Source: Runella aurantiaca (lineage in GTDB: Bacteria > Bacteroidota > Bacteroidia > Cytophagales > Spirosomataceae). From it: a stretch of DNA of 64,000 bases. Below the pieces are notes generated by a model. It was not told the DNA's origin, searched no databases, and worked only from the letters and a program-made list of their open reading frames with translations. The position numbers and the translations under genes are program-made. Numbering within the stretch: position 1 is the stretch's first letter; each line of letters begins with the position of its first letter. This document shows positions 27,311 through 36,374 of this stretch, piece after piece. The DNA lies in NCBI RefSeq assembly GCF_003339505.1, contig NZ_QPIW01000001.1:186001-250000 (forward strand), read 5' to 3'.

Positions 27311-28894
27311 ATGATTCCTCATCTACTCTCGTTTCTTACTTTTCATCCGCTCGTTGGGTCGGTGGTGATTGCATTGCTCCCCAACTCCCAAAAAGAGGCT
27401 TTCAAATGGATTGCCGTTTTTTTCTGCGCGTGTCAAGTCGTGGTTTCAGCCGTCGTTTATTACTTTTTTTCAACCCAAACTGCCGATTTTCAAATGGTGG
27501 AAAAAGCCGACTGGATTACGCTGTCGATGGGAAGTTTGGGAACGGTTTCCATCGATTTTATTTTAGGCGTTGATGGCATCAGCCTGCCCTTAATTATGCT
27601 TTCATCCGTGGTGATGATGGTGGGCGTTTTTTCTTCATTTTCAATCGCCAAACGCGAAAAAGCCTATTATTCGTTGTACTTGTTGCTGACTACGAGCATC
27701 ATGGGGTGCTTTTTGGCGCTCGATTTCTTCTTGTTTTTTCTGTTTTTTGAATTTATGCTTCTACCCATGTATTTCCTGATTGGATTGTGGGGAGGGCCGC
27801 GCCGCGAATACGCTTCCATCAAGTTTTTCCTTTACACGCTTGTTGGTTCGCTGTTGATTCTGATTGTCATGATTGGCCTTTATATTTCGGTGATTGACCC
27901 GTATGAGTCAGAACTTGCCAAAACCATGGTTCATACGTTTGATTTACGGTTAATGACCGATGGACGTAATTATTTGCCCGACAGTATCCTCACCCCGAGC
28001 GGTGAAATTACATTACTGGGGGTGCCTTCGCGGATGCTTGCTTTTTGGTTGCTATTTATTGGTTTTGCCATTAAGCTGCCGATTGTTCCGCTGCATACTT
28101 GGTTGCCCGATGCGCACGTTGAAGCGCCTACGCCTGTATCGGTGGTGTTGGCGGGTGTCCTCTTAAAAATCGGAGGCTATGGCTTGCTGCGAATTGCCTA
28201 TCCCATTTTTCCCGATGCCGCCGCCGAATATGCCTTTACGTTAGCTATTTTGGGGGTGATTTCCATTGTTTATGGAGGCTTTAATGCCTTAGCTCAAAAT
28301 GACTTAAAGAAGATGATTGCCTATTCTTCGGTGTCGCACATGGGCTTTGTGGTGTTGGGGATTGCCTCGCTTACAGCCGAAGGACTCAACGGCGCGGTAT
28401 ACCAAATGGTGAGCCACGGAATCCTTTCGTCACTGCTGTTTTTATTGGTTGGGGTCTTGTACGACCGTACCCACAACCGCCTCATTGACAACTATCGTGG
28501 CTTGATTTCATACATGCCTTTATATACCATTATCACGGGTATTACCTTTTTTGCTTCCCTCGGTTTGCCAGGCTTTTCGGGCTTTATCGGAGAGTTATTT
28601 ACGCTGATGGGTGGTTTTCAGTCAGATAGGCTGCCAGTGTGGTTGACTGCCTTGGGAACGTTGGGGATAATACTGGCCGCCGCGTATTTTCTCTGGACAT
28701 TTCAGCGCATGTTTTTTGGGAAACCTTGGGCCAAGAATCCGACCGAATTGCCTTTTCTTTCAGACCTGAACCGATTGGAAAAATGGATGCTGATTCCGTT
28801 GGTGCTTATGTCATTTGCTTTAGGGATATTTCCGGGATGGTTGTTTAGCTTATCTGATAAGACCGTGTCCCATCTGCTGAAAATATTTGAATAA
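27311..28894 (+). CDS. nuoM: NADH-quinone oxidoreductase subunit M
   Basis: A 527-residue antiporter-like subunit of complex I with about 14 membrane segments. Diagnostic stretches are FFLFFEFMLLPMYFLIGLWG, LPIVPLHTWLPDAHVEAPTP, VSVVLAGVLLKIGGYGLLRI and NDLKKMIAYSSVSHMGFVVL, with the conserved Glu and Lys residues present. It follows nuoL by 48 bases and forms a two-gene unit. nuoN, which normally comes next, is absent: the following gene is convergent. Confidence 0.94.
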   Translation: MIPHLLSFLTFHPLVGSVVIALLPNSQKEAFKWIAVFFCACQVVVSAVVYYFFSTQTADFQMVEKADWITLSMGSLGTVSIDFILGVDGISLPLIMLSSVVMMVGVFSSFSIAKREKAYYSLYLLLTTSIMGCFLALDFFLFFLFFEFMLLPMYFLIGLWGGPRREYASIKFFLYTLVGSLLILIVMIGLYISVIDPYESELAKTMVHTFDLRLMTDGRNYLPDSILTPSGEITLLGVPSRMLAFWLLFIGFAIKLPIVPLHTWLPDAHVEAPTPVSVVLAGVLLKIGGYGLLRIAYPIFPDAAAEYAFTLAILGVISIVYGGFNALAQNDLKKMIAYSSVSHMGFVVLGIASLTAEGLNGAVYQMVSHGILSSLLFLLVGVLYDRTHNRLIDNYRGLISYMPLYTIITGITFFASLGLPGFSGFIGELFTLMGGFQSDRLPVWLTALGTLGIILAAAYFLWTFQRMFFGKPWAKNPTELPFLSDLNRLEKWMLIPLVLMSFALGIFPGWLFSLSDKTVSHLLKIFE

Positions 28895-28947
28895 TACCCT
28901 AGCTATATGCTGTAAAATAATGGATTGAAAGACCTCATTAGACCAAA

Positions 28948-29001
28948 AACATAAATGCCTCCCAAGTAGACAAATGTTCTCACTTGGGAGGCATTTATGT
29001 T
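28948..29001. terminator. Bidirectional hairpin between nuoM and LysM gene
   Basis: Perfect 20-base arms (28948-28967 and 28982-29001) around a 14-base loop. On the minus strand it is followed by a T run, fitting termination of the LysM gene; it lies 53 bases after nuoM and can serve that gene too. Confidence 0.8.
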
Positions 29002-29014
29002 CTGCTAATCGAAG

Positions 29015-30097
29015 TTACTGTGCTAAATAGCTGATTTCAGCAATGAATTGTCGACCGCCGGGAGAAAGTTTTTCCTGTGCACGGGCCGAGAGTTTGATGA
29101 TAATTCGGTTGTTTGCGCTGATGTCTGGCAATTTTCCAATCACTTTCACCCAAATACTTTGGCTGTTGTTCATGTTCTTGACTTGAATCAACGAGCCAAC
29201 GGGCGCCGTACGGTGAAGGGCGAGGTATTTATTGTTGCTATCCATTCCCTCCAAAACCTCAGCTACTCCTGTTTCCAAAATACGTTTGCCAGTATTGGCA
29301 ATTTTAGGTTCGGGGAGGTTTGAGTTGGTGGGGTCTTCGGGACGCACAACGGGGACTGGAGGTTTTTCGGCGTTTGACTTCTTCGCATCTGCTAGTTTAA
29401 CCGAGTCCAATTTGTTTTTCTTCAAATATTCTTGGAAAGCCTGTTCAGCAATAATTAATTCCTGACCTGAACGAAGTTGGTCAGACGTTAGACCGTTCCA
29501 GCGACGAATATCGGCCATCAAAACGCCATATTTTACCGCAATTCCGTACAACGACTGTCCGCCTTCTACTTTATGAAGTCCTGTTTTTGAAACAGTTGCG
29601 ACAGGTTTGGGGTTATTTACATCCTCTGGTTTTTTCTCGGCTGCCACTTCCGCAGGTTTGGCTTCTTCCTCCACCTTAGGGGTTTCTGGTTTTGGCTTAT
29701 CCTCTTCTGATTTTATGGTTACGGTCGACTCCGTTTTGGGTTTTATCTCGTAATCAAGAACTAATTTATCCTTTTCGGGCGCTTTTTCGGGCTCTTTTGT
29801 GGCCGTTTTGGGCGCAGAAGAGCGAGCTTGTGAAGGTACGCGTAATACTTGCCCCGTTATCAAATTATCTTTCATTCCGGGGTTGGCATCCTTGATGGCT
29901 TTGAGAGTCGTTTTGTACTTCCGCATCACGGCGTACAATGTTTGTCCGGGGTCTACTTTATGAATCACAAAAGACTGACCGTTTTTGGTCTCGCTACCAG
30001 TAGAATCGGGCAAAGAAGAGCGGGAAGGTGTTGCGTGGGCCGTTTTCCCCCACAATAATCCTAACACTACAAGGCAAAATCCGACGCGCTTTATCAT
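29015..30097 (-). CDS. LysM protein with C-terminal double-psi barrel
   Basis: A 360-residue exported protein. A signal peptide (RVGFCLVVLGLLWGKTAHA) is followed by two LysM motifs that bind peptidoglycan (IHKVDPGQTLYAVMRKY...LRVPS and LHKVEGGQSLYGIAVKY...LIIAE), separated by a Pro/Glu/Lys-rich spacer, and a C-terminal double-psi beta-barrel resembling RlpA (TGVAEVLEG, TAPVGSLIQVKNMNNSQSIW, NNRIIIKLSARAQEKL). RlpA catalytic residues are not clearly conserved, so a structural wall-binding role is as likely as lytic activity. Its ATG overlaps the stop of the DUF4905 gene (ATGA). Confidence 0.88.
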   Translation of the reverse strand: MIKRVGFCLVVLGLLWGKTAHATPSRSSLPDSTGSETKNGQSFVIHKVDPGQTLYAVMRKYKTTLKAIKDANPGMKDNLITGQVLRVPSQARSSAPKTATKEPEKAPEKDKLVLDYEIKPKTESTVTIKSEEDKPKPETPKVEEEAKPAEVAAEKKPEDVNNPKPVATVSKTGLHKVEGGQSLYGIAVKYGVLMADIRRWNGLTSDQLRSGQELIIAEQAFQEYLKKNKLDSVKLADAKKSNAEKPPVPVVRPEDPTNSNLPEPKIANTGKRILETGVAEVLEGMDSNNKYLALHRTAPVGSLIQVKNMNNSQSIWVKVIGKLPDISANNRIIIKLSARAQEKLSPGGRQFIAEISYLAQ

Positions 30098-30894
30098 GGT
30101 CTGGGTAATTTTATTACGGTAATTTCGTCAACTTTTTTTAATAAAACAATATGGTGGTTATCATACAAATAATCGCCGAAAACGGCGCTCTCCACGTCCG
30201 AGAGAATCGTTTCGTGCAGGAGAACTGTTTTCGTCGAATTTACTACCAATATAGACCGGGATAATGAAACAGCGTTAGTGGGGTAAAAGTAGTAAAAAAA
30301 CAATAAATGTCCAGATATTTCACCATAATTTATCGCTTTTTTAGGGATATTTCCAGTTATTTTTTCAATGAATTGAGCTATTGTTACGTAATAAGGGTTC
30401 GTTTCTTCGTAAGTAACGGGAGCGCGCCACTGTGGTGGCATAGTTTGGGCTGAAGGAAAAGGTAAATCAATGATTTCTCCCGTGCTAAGGGCCCTGTTTT
30501 CCAGAATTGGGGCACTTTCAGGACGCATTCTGGAGGTTTGGAGGTTTGTTCCATCGGTATGTTCAAATTTGCATCCTTCCAAGACCCAAGCCAGGCGGCC
30601 AGTTAACGCCTCTATCGCTATAAGTTTTTTTGGAGCGGGCTGCTCGCTGCCTGCATATTCGTGAAGCAAAAGTATGCCCGAATAAAAGCCGATGGCACTG
30701 GTCCACCAAGTGGTTTCTGGAAAAGAATGTTCCCAACAAACCGCCCCTGTTTCGCAATCAAAAGCTACCCATTTTAATTGGTTTTTATCGCGTAGCTCAA
30801 AGATTAAAAGTAGGGAGGTTTTCTCATTAGGAAGGGTGTCGTATAAAATACGCCAAACAGGAAGCGAAAAGGAGAAATGTTGAGGTGTGAGCAA
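30094..30894 (-). CDS. DUF4905 family protein
   Basis: A 266-residue protein of the DUF4905 family, restricted largely to Bacteroidota. The sequence has WD/PQQ-like repeat character: LKWVAFDCETGAVCWEHSF and KLIAIEALTGRLAWVLEG read like beta-propeller blades. No signal peptide is evident, and no catalytic motif was recognised. It overlaps the LysM gene by four bases, so the two are co-translated; a functional link with the cell wall is therefore possible. Confidence 0.8.
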   Translation of the reverse strand: MLTPQHFSFSLPVWRILYDTLPNEKTSLLLIFELRDKNQLKWVAFDCETGAVCWEHSFPETTWWTSAIGFYSGILLLHEYAGSEQPAPKKLIAIEALTGRLAWVLEGCKFEHTDGTNLQTSRMRPESAPILENRALSTGEIIDLPFPSAQTMPPQWRAPVTYEETNPYYVTIAQFIEKITGNIPKKAINYGEISGHLLFFYYFYPTNAVSLSRSILVVNSTKTVLLHETILSDVESAVFGDYLYDNHHIVLLKKVDEITVIKLPRP

Positions 30895-30981
30895 AATCGG
30901 CCTGAGTAAAGTTAAGTCTTTGATTGGCCAAAAGTAACAAAAGCAGAAAAGTTTATCAAACCTTTCTGCCTGTGACGGAGA

Positions 30982-32139
30982 TTAATACAAATTGGAACGG
31001 CTGGATAAAAAAGCCCATATCAGTGCTAATATTGCCACCAAACCGATGGCAAAGGAAAGATTGAGGGCGCTGGATACCAAGCCGATGATAGCCGGGCCTG
31101 CTAAGAATCCTGCCAAACTGAACGTATTCATGGCAGCAAGGCCCGCTCCTTTGGCCATTCCGGGTACTCGGGCTGCGCTGCCGTAGAGGATAGGTGCCCC
31201 GCAAGAAACTCCCGCGCCAACCATACCAAAACCAAGAATGGCGGTAAAAGTATGTGGCAAAAGCACCGCGATCATGATGCCGATTGCGGCCAAAATTCCG
31301 CCCGATACCAGTATTTTTCGACTTCCGTAACGGGGAATGAGTGAATCGCCGATGAATCTACCCGAGGCCATGAATAACGCGTAAAAGGCAAATCCCCAGC
31401 CAATATAAAAGTCATTTGACTTCACAATATCGCGCATGTACACGGCGGTCCAGTCGGCCATGGTACCTTCGGTGACGTTGGTGCAAAATGAAATGGCAAT
31501 CATGCCCATTAATATACGATTGGGCCACGCGAATTTAGGCGCTTCCGAGGTTGTGCGTTTTTCTTCGTGAATACTCATAACAATGGGGCGCGCAATAAAC
31601 GCAACCGAGATAATGAGCACCGATACGCCCGCAATGTGCAGTGCAGGGGAGACTTTAAGCCCCATCAAAATACTCGCCAGTGCCGAGCCAATCATGCCAC
31701 CCGCGCTGAACATCCCGTGCGAGGTTGACATAATGTAGATGCCATCCTGACGCTCAATGGACGTAACGCAGGTATTCATGGCTACATTGGTAAAGGCGAT
31801 GCCGATTCCCATCAAACCTAATCCGATGGAGGTCATCCAGATGTAAGGCACATTGACGGGCAATGAATACGCAAGTGCCATGGCCGTAAGTCCCCAAATA
31901 GTGGTTGCACGCATCCCGTACCGGTTGAGAATGAGTGCCGACAGGGGATTGGTAAGCGTAGAAGCAAGAGGCATACTTAGTAAAAGCAGGCCCAATTGGG
32001 CATCGCTCAGGGCAAATTTCTGCTTTACGTAAGGAATCCAAGTAACCCAGTTGCCAAACAAAAATCCCACCGACGCAAATATGGCGCCAATGGCTAAACT
32101 CCTGCTGTGGGTAAAATAGGTTTTTAAATGGGTTGTCAT
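30982..32139 (-). CDS. MFS transporter
   Basis: A 385-residue major-facilitator protein with 12 predicted membrane segments, in the style of the YbjJ-like sugar or metabolite group. Visible elements are FGNWVTWIPYVKQKFALSDA, LILNRYGMRATTIWG (motif A-like loop) and a matching loop RFIGDSLIPRYGSRKILVSG in the second half. Substrate unknown. It lies downstream of the VOC and HAD genes on the same strand (137 bases after VOC), so it may take up a compound handled by them. Confidence 0.88.
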   Translation of the reverse strand: MTTHLKTYFTHSRSLAIGAIFASVGFLFGNWVTWIPYVKQKFALSDAQLGLLLLSMPLASTLTNPLSALILNRYGMRATTIWGLTAMALAYSLPVNVPYIWMTSIGLGLMGIGIAFTNVAMNTCVTSIERQDGIYIMSTSHGMFSAGGMIGSALASILMGLKVSPALHIAGVSVLIISVAFIARPIVMSIHEEKRTTSEAPKFAWPNRILMGMIAISFCTNVTEGTMADWTAVYMRDIVKSNDFYIGWGFAFYALFMASGRFIGDSLIPRYGSRKILVSGGILAAIGIMIAVLLPHTFTAILGFGMVGAGVSCGAPILYGSAARVPGMAKGAGLAAMNTFSLAGFLAGPAIIGLVSSALNLSFAIGLVAILALIWAFLSSRSNLY

Positions 32140-32276
32140 TTTTTAACTGAAAGAGGCTCAAATACGGATAACACCGTACTCTTTATTTTAAATGTGTAAT
32201 TTATTTTGAGAACTAAGTGCCTTTAGTCGTCTATGACTCAATTATATCGTTGGTGAAAGAAAGCAACTCGATAAAC

Positions 32277-32666
32277 TCAATTTGTAATTTCAATTCTGTT
32301 TTGTTCAGGGTCAAATACGACGCTTTCGTAATAACCGTCTCCCGTCCAGCGAGGCTCACCGACCACTTCGTAGCCAGCACTGCGAAGGCGCTCTGTGAAT
32401 TCATTTACTTTTTCTTCACTGCCAACCGAAACGGCAAAATGAATCAGGCCCGTAAATTGCGCATACACATCGTTTGAATGCGCGGGTATACCAGTCATTT
32501 GCATGATTTCTAGCCGTGGACCTTGCTCAAACGAGAGGAAATAAGACTCAAATTGCTTTTTGGTGTTTACGTATTTTTCGTTGGAAACCGCCCCAAAATA
32601 TAACTCGTAAAATGCACGCATCCGCTCCAAATCACGGCACCAAAGCGCTAGGTGTTCGATGTACAT
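32277..32666 (-). CDS. VOC (glyoxalase/bleomycin-resistance fold) protein
   Basis: A 129-residue single VOC domain. The N-terminal MYIEHLALWCRDLERMRAFY and the C-terminal GDGYYESVVFDPEQNRIEI contain the usual metal-site His and Glu positions, with a further GLIHFAVSV His in the middle. Family members include glyoxalases, dioxygenases and thiol transferases; specificity cannot be read. It follows the HAD phosphatase by nine bases and is therefore in the same operon. Confidence 0.88.
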   Translation of the reverse strand: MYIEHLALWCRDLERMRAFYELYFGAVSNEKYVNTKKQFESYFLSFEQGPRLEIMQMTGIPAHSNDVYAQFTGLIHFAVSVGSEEKVNEFTERLRSAGYEVVGEPRWTGDGYYESVVFDPEQNRIEITN

Positions 32667-32675
32667 GGCGGTAGA

Positions 32676-33344
32676 TTATAACGTTGCGTTAATTAATTGT
32701 AGAACAGTCGAATACGACAGGTTTAGGTAGTCGTTGATGTAAGCGCTGCACGGTGGGAGTTCGTCGGATGAATGAGAAGTGGTGACGCCAATTACTTTCA
32801 TCCCAGCGGCTAACCCTGCGCTGACGCCCGAAACAGAATCTTCAAAAACCACGCACTGTGAAGGCGAAACGCCCAGTCTTTCGGCACTTTTGAGGTACAC
32901 TTCTGGGTTAGGTTTATGCTTCGTGACGTCCTTTTCGGAAAGCATAGAGCTCATTACTTCGTTTAGCAACGGGATTTGCCCCACCATCATTTCCAAGTTT
33001 TCGACGGGTGCGGAGGTTGCAATGCCTAGTTTGGCCCCATTTTGTTTCAAATCAGCCAAAAATGGCAACAATCCGGGCAATGGTTCAACAATACTCGTGT
33101 ATAATTCTCTGAACAAAGCTTCTTTTTCAAATTGCAATTGCAGCAGTTCTTCGGCCATTAATTCCCGTTTTAAAAAATAATTGAGAATATAGCTGTTGTG
33201 CTTGCCGTACATGTGGTTTTGAAGGTCATCTTCGGTGGGTACTATTTCATAACGGTCGAGAAATTTACGCCAGGCTACGTTGTGGGTGGGGTTGGTGTCG
33301 GCAATGACGCCGTCCATGTCAAATATTACTGCAAGTTGCGACAT
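32676..33344 (-). CDS. HAD family phosphatase, beta-phosphoglucomutase-like
   Basis: A 222-residue HAD-superfamily hydrolase with a C1 helical cap. Motif I is FDMDGVIADT (nucleophile Asp and acid Asp), motif II is IATSAPVENL, the lysine is in VTKHKPNPEVYLKSAERLGV, and motif IV is CVVFEDSVSGVSAG. This pattern matches beta-phosphoglucomutases and related sugar-phosphate phosphatases. A mutase role would suit maltose or trehalose phosphorolysis, but the nearby amylase is the only sugar enzyme in reach. Confidence 0.9.
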   Translation of the reverse strand: MSQLAVIFDMDGVIADTNPTHNVAWRKFLDRYEIVPTEDDLQNHMYGKHNSYILNYFLKRELMAEELLQLQFEKEALFRELYTSIVEPLPGLLPFLADLKQNGAKLGIATSAPVENLEMMVGQIPLLNEVMSSMLSEKDVTKHKPNPEVYLKSAERLGVSPSQCVVFEDSVSGVSAGLAAGMKVIGVTTSHSSDELPPCSAYINDYLNLSYSTVLQLINATL

Positions 33345-33513
33345 AATAGATAAGAAATGGGATGCTATTGAGATACAAAAACATCCATTATCGATGAATG
33401 AGTTAATGATGACACAAATTTACGGCCAATTTTCGGTTCAACTCTACGATTTTGTTTGCCACTTACAACACTCCATTGACTTTATTTTGTAATTATGTGT
33501 CAAAATAAGCAAA

Positions 33514-34383
33514 ATGGCACGTTTAGAATTTGAAAAAATACAGCCGACCGTCGGAAATTCCTTTCGACTCTACCATGCCACCGACGAAGAAAGCTGCCGG
33601 GTATACTGGCACCATCATCCTGAATACGAAATCGTTTATATCCCCGCCGGAAAAGGACGTCGGCAGATTGGTCGGCATTTGTCGCGCTACGAAGACGGTG
33701 AATTGGTTTTTATCGGTCCCAATATCCCGCATCTAAATTTTGCCTACGGACAAAGCAGTGATTTTGAGGAGTTTGTCATTCAACTTCGTGAGGATTTCTT
33801 AGGCAAAGAGTTTTTGAAAAACGTAGAGATGGAATCCATTCAATTGCTTTTTGAAAAGTCAAAACGGGGATTGGCCTTTGGGATGGATACCAAGCGAAAA
33901 GTGGGCGAGAAAATCCAACAAATGCCTACGCAAACGGGATTCGAGCGCATGATGACATTGCTGTGGGTATTGCAGGAAATGGCCTTGGCAGTCGACGTTG
34001 AATTGCTGCATTCGGAAGCCAATAGCCCCGACGTTCCGCCTAAGGAAACAGAGCGTTTGCGCCGAATCTATTCATTTGTAGAAACTCATTTCCAAACTGA
34101 TATAAACCCCAACGAAGTGGCCGAAACCGTCAATCTAAGTTTGCCCGCTTTTTGTCGCTATTTCAAAAAAATGACCCACCAAACATTTACAGAATTTGTC
34201 AACGACTACCGCATCAACCATGCCCGCGTGATGCTTCTGCAAAACATAAATGTGGCCGAGGTGGCCTATGAATGCGGATTTAATAATCTATCCCATTTTA
34301 ACCGAACCTTTCGAAAACTCACTCACCAAAGCCCTGGCGAGTACCGGCGGCAGTTTTCAACGGCGCTCTATCCGTTATCTTAA
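33514..34383 (+). CDS. AraC family regulator with N-terminal cupin
   Basis: A 289-residue activator. The N-terminal cupin ligand-binding domain (VYWHHHPEYEIVYIPAGKGR) is followed by the two-helix-turn-helix AraC domain (NPNEVAETVNLSLPAFCRYF, then INVAEVAYECGFNNLSHFNR and KLTHQSPGEYRRQ). It is divergent from the HAD-VOC-MFS run and 81 bases upstream of the amylase gene on the same strand, so it probably controls one or both sides in response to a sugar. Confidence 0.92.
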   Translation: MARLEFEKIQPTVGNSFRLYHATDEESCRVYWHHHPEYEIVYIPAGKGRRQIGRHLSRYEDGELVFIGPNIPHLNFAYGQSSDFEEFVIQLREDFLGKEFLKNVEMESIQLLFEKSKRGLAFGMDTKRKVGEKIQQMPTQTGFERMMTLLWVLQEMALAVDVELLHSEANSPDVPPKETERLRRIYSFVETHFQTDINPNEVAETVNLSLPAFCRYFKKMTHQTFTEFVNDYRINHARVMLLQNINVAEVAYECGFNNLSHFNRTFRKLTHQSPGEYRRQFSTALYPLS

Positions 34384-34464
34384 CATCTTCAGTGGTATGC
34401 GTTGACGCTGCGTATGGATGGGAAAGTTTTTTGATTATTTTTGAGAATTAAAATAACTTTTCCT

Positions 34465-36339
34465 ATGATGAAATTTACTAAGTACCTGATTGTAAGCCTT
34501 CTGTTGGCTTCAGTAAATGCTGTGTTGGTAGCACAAACGCTCGAAATTCAGCGTATTCACCCCACGAATTGGTGGATAGGGATGAAAAACCCGAATGTTC
34601 AACTGCTCATTTACGGCAAAAACATCCACAAAGCAACCGTGAGCGTCAACTATCCCGGGGTGCGTGTTCTCAAAACGCAAAACGTTGAAAATCCCAATTA
34701 TTTGTTTGTGGATTTGGCTATTTCCAAAGCGGCAAAACCCGGAACCATGTCGTTGGTGTTTACCCAAGGAAGCGCCAAAACCACCCAAAAATACGTTTTA
34801 AGCACAAAACGCCATCAACCCGTTCTGGTTAATTCTTCGGATTTTGTGTATTTGCTCATGCCCGACCGTTTTGCCAACGGCGACGAGTCAAACGACCGTT
34901 TTGACGATATGCTCGACACCAAAGCCGACAAAAACGTGCCTTTCCTTCGGCACGGGGGCGACTTTCAGGGCATTATAAATCATTTGGATTATTTGCAGGA
35001 ATTGGGAGTAACCACGCTGTGGAATACACCCGTTATTGAAAATAATACCAAACTCAAAAAGGAATTACACGGTAATTTACAGGCGGCTTACCACGGTTAT
35101 CATTTCAGCGATCATTATAAAATTGACCGCCGTTTTGGCGGTAATGAAGGCTATAAGCAGCTTTCGGCGGCCTTGCATCAGCGCGGCATGAAACTGATTC
35201 AGGATGCGGTCTATAACCACGTTTCGGAAGACCATTGGATGTACCTCGACCCTCCCACCAAAGATTGGTTTAATACGTGGCCTTCTTACACGGGCACTAC
35301 CCACAAAGAGCAGGCGATTACTGACCCCAACGGTGCCAACATTGACCGAAAATACCTGACTGATGGCTGGTTTACGCCTTTTTTGCCCGATGTGAACCAA
35401 CGAAGTCCTTTTTTTGCCAACTATTTAATTCAACACGCCATTTGGAGTACCGAAGAGTTTGGGTTGGATGGATGGCGCATCGACACGTATAAGTACAACG
35501 ATATGCCTTTCATGAATCGCTGCAATCAGGCGTTGATGGATGAATATCCTAACTTATTGATTTTTGGAGAAACTTGGGTAACCAACCCTGCCTCGTTGTC
35601 GTATTATGTACGAAACAATGTAAAGTTTCCTTTTGCCTGTAATCAGCCCGGTACCTGCGATTTTCCCAGCTTTCAGGCCATTAATGACGGGCTAAAAGAG
35701 TCTTTTGGTTGGGATGGTGGCATCAACCGAGTGTATCATGCGTTGGCGCAGGATTTCCTTTATCATGACCCTTCCAAAATGGTTACGTTTTTGGAGAACC
35801 ACGATACCGACCGCTTTTTTTCGGTCATCGGGGAGGATTTCAACAAATATAAGTTGGGCGTTGCGTGGTTGCTGACTACGCGCGGTATTCCGCATTTTTA
35901 TTACGGAACGGAAGTTCTGATGAAAAACTTCAAAAATCCCACTGATGCCGAAGTACGTCGGGATTTTTCGGGAGGATGGAAGACCGATACCGAAAATAAA
36001 TTTGTGGCTTCAGGACGGACGGCCCGGGAGAATGAAGCCTTTGATTTTGTCAAGAAATTGGCCAACTACCGCAAAAATACGCCTGCATTGCACAGCGGTA
36101 AATTCACGCAGTTTGTTCCCCAAAACGGCTTTTACGTGTACTTTCGTCACAACGCGCAGAAGACCATTATGGTGATAATGAATACAAACGCGGAGGATGC
36201 TACGCTCGAAACGGCCCGTTTTTCCGAACGGATGCAGGGCTTTACCACGGCAAAAAATGCATTGACGGAGGAAACGATTTCGTCGTTGGCTTCCTTAAAA
36301 GTACCCGCCATGACGGCGTGGGTATTGGAGTTGAAGTAA
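34465..36339 (+). CDS. Exported GH13 alpha-amylase/cyclomaltodextrinase
   Basis: A 624-residue secreted glycoside hydrolase. A signal peptide (FTKYLIVSLLLASVNAVLVA) precedes an N-terminal beta-sandwich of the cyclomaltodextrinase type (EIQRIHPTNWWIGMKNPNVQ), then the GH13 barrel (VYLLMPDRFANGDESND) and a short C-terminal domain. The catalytic triad is Asp340 (DGWRIDTYKYND), Glu369 (IFGETWV) and Asp447 (ENHDTDRFF). Neopullulanase or alpha-amylase activity on maltodextrins is most likely. The start is the first of two adjacent ATGs; a TATTTTTG -7-like box at 34436-34443 lies just before it and excludes the upstream TTG. No SusC/SusD genes are nearby. Confidence 0.92.
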   Translation: MMKFTKYLIVSLLLASVNAVLVAQTLEIQRIHPTNWWIGMKNPNVQLLIYGKNIHKATVSVNYPGVRVLKTQNVENPNYLFVDLAISKAAKPGTMSLVFTQGSAKTTQKYVLSTKRHQPVLVNSSDFVYLLMPDRFANGDESNDRFDDMLDTKADKNVPFLRHGGDFQGIINHLDYLQELGVTTLWNTPVIENNTKLKKELHGNLQAAYHGYHFSDHYKIDRRFGGNEGYKQLSAALHQRGMKLIQDAVYNHVSEDHWMYLDPPTKDWFNTWPSYTGTTHKEQAITDPNGANIDRKYLTDGWFTPFLPDVNQRSPFFANYLIQHAIWSTEEFGLDGWRIDTYKYNDMPFMNRCNQALMDEYPNLLIFGETWVTNPASLSYYVRNNVKFPFACNQPGTCDFPSFQAINDGLKESFGWDGGINRVYHALAQDFLYHDPSKMVTFLENHDTDRFFSVIGEDFNKYKLGVAWLLTTRGIPHFYYGTEVLMKNFKNPTDAEVRRDFSGGWKTDTENKFVASGRTARENEAFDFVKKLANYRKNTPALHSGKFTQFVPQNGFYVYFRHNAQKTIMVIMNTNAEDATLETARFSERMQGFTTAKNALTEETISSLASLKVPAMTAWVLELK

Positions 36340-36374
36340 AAATAAGAAAGGGGCGGAAGCCCCTTTCTTATTTT
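36339..36374. terminator. Bidirectional terminator shared by amylase and TPR genes
   Basis: Sixteen-base perfect arms (36339-36354 / 36359-36374) with a GGAA loop and A/T-rich flanks. The left arm starts at the last base of the amylase stop codon and the right arm contains the TPR gene's stop codon. Confidence 0.92.
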
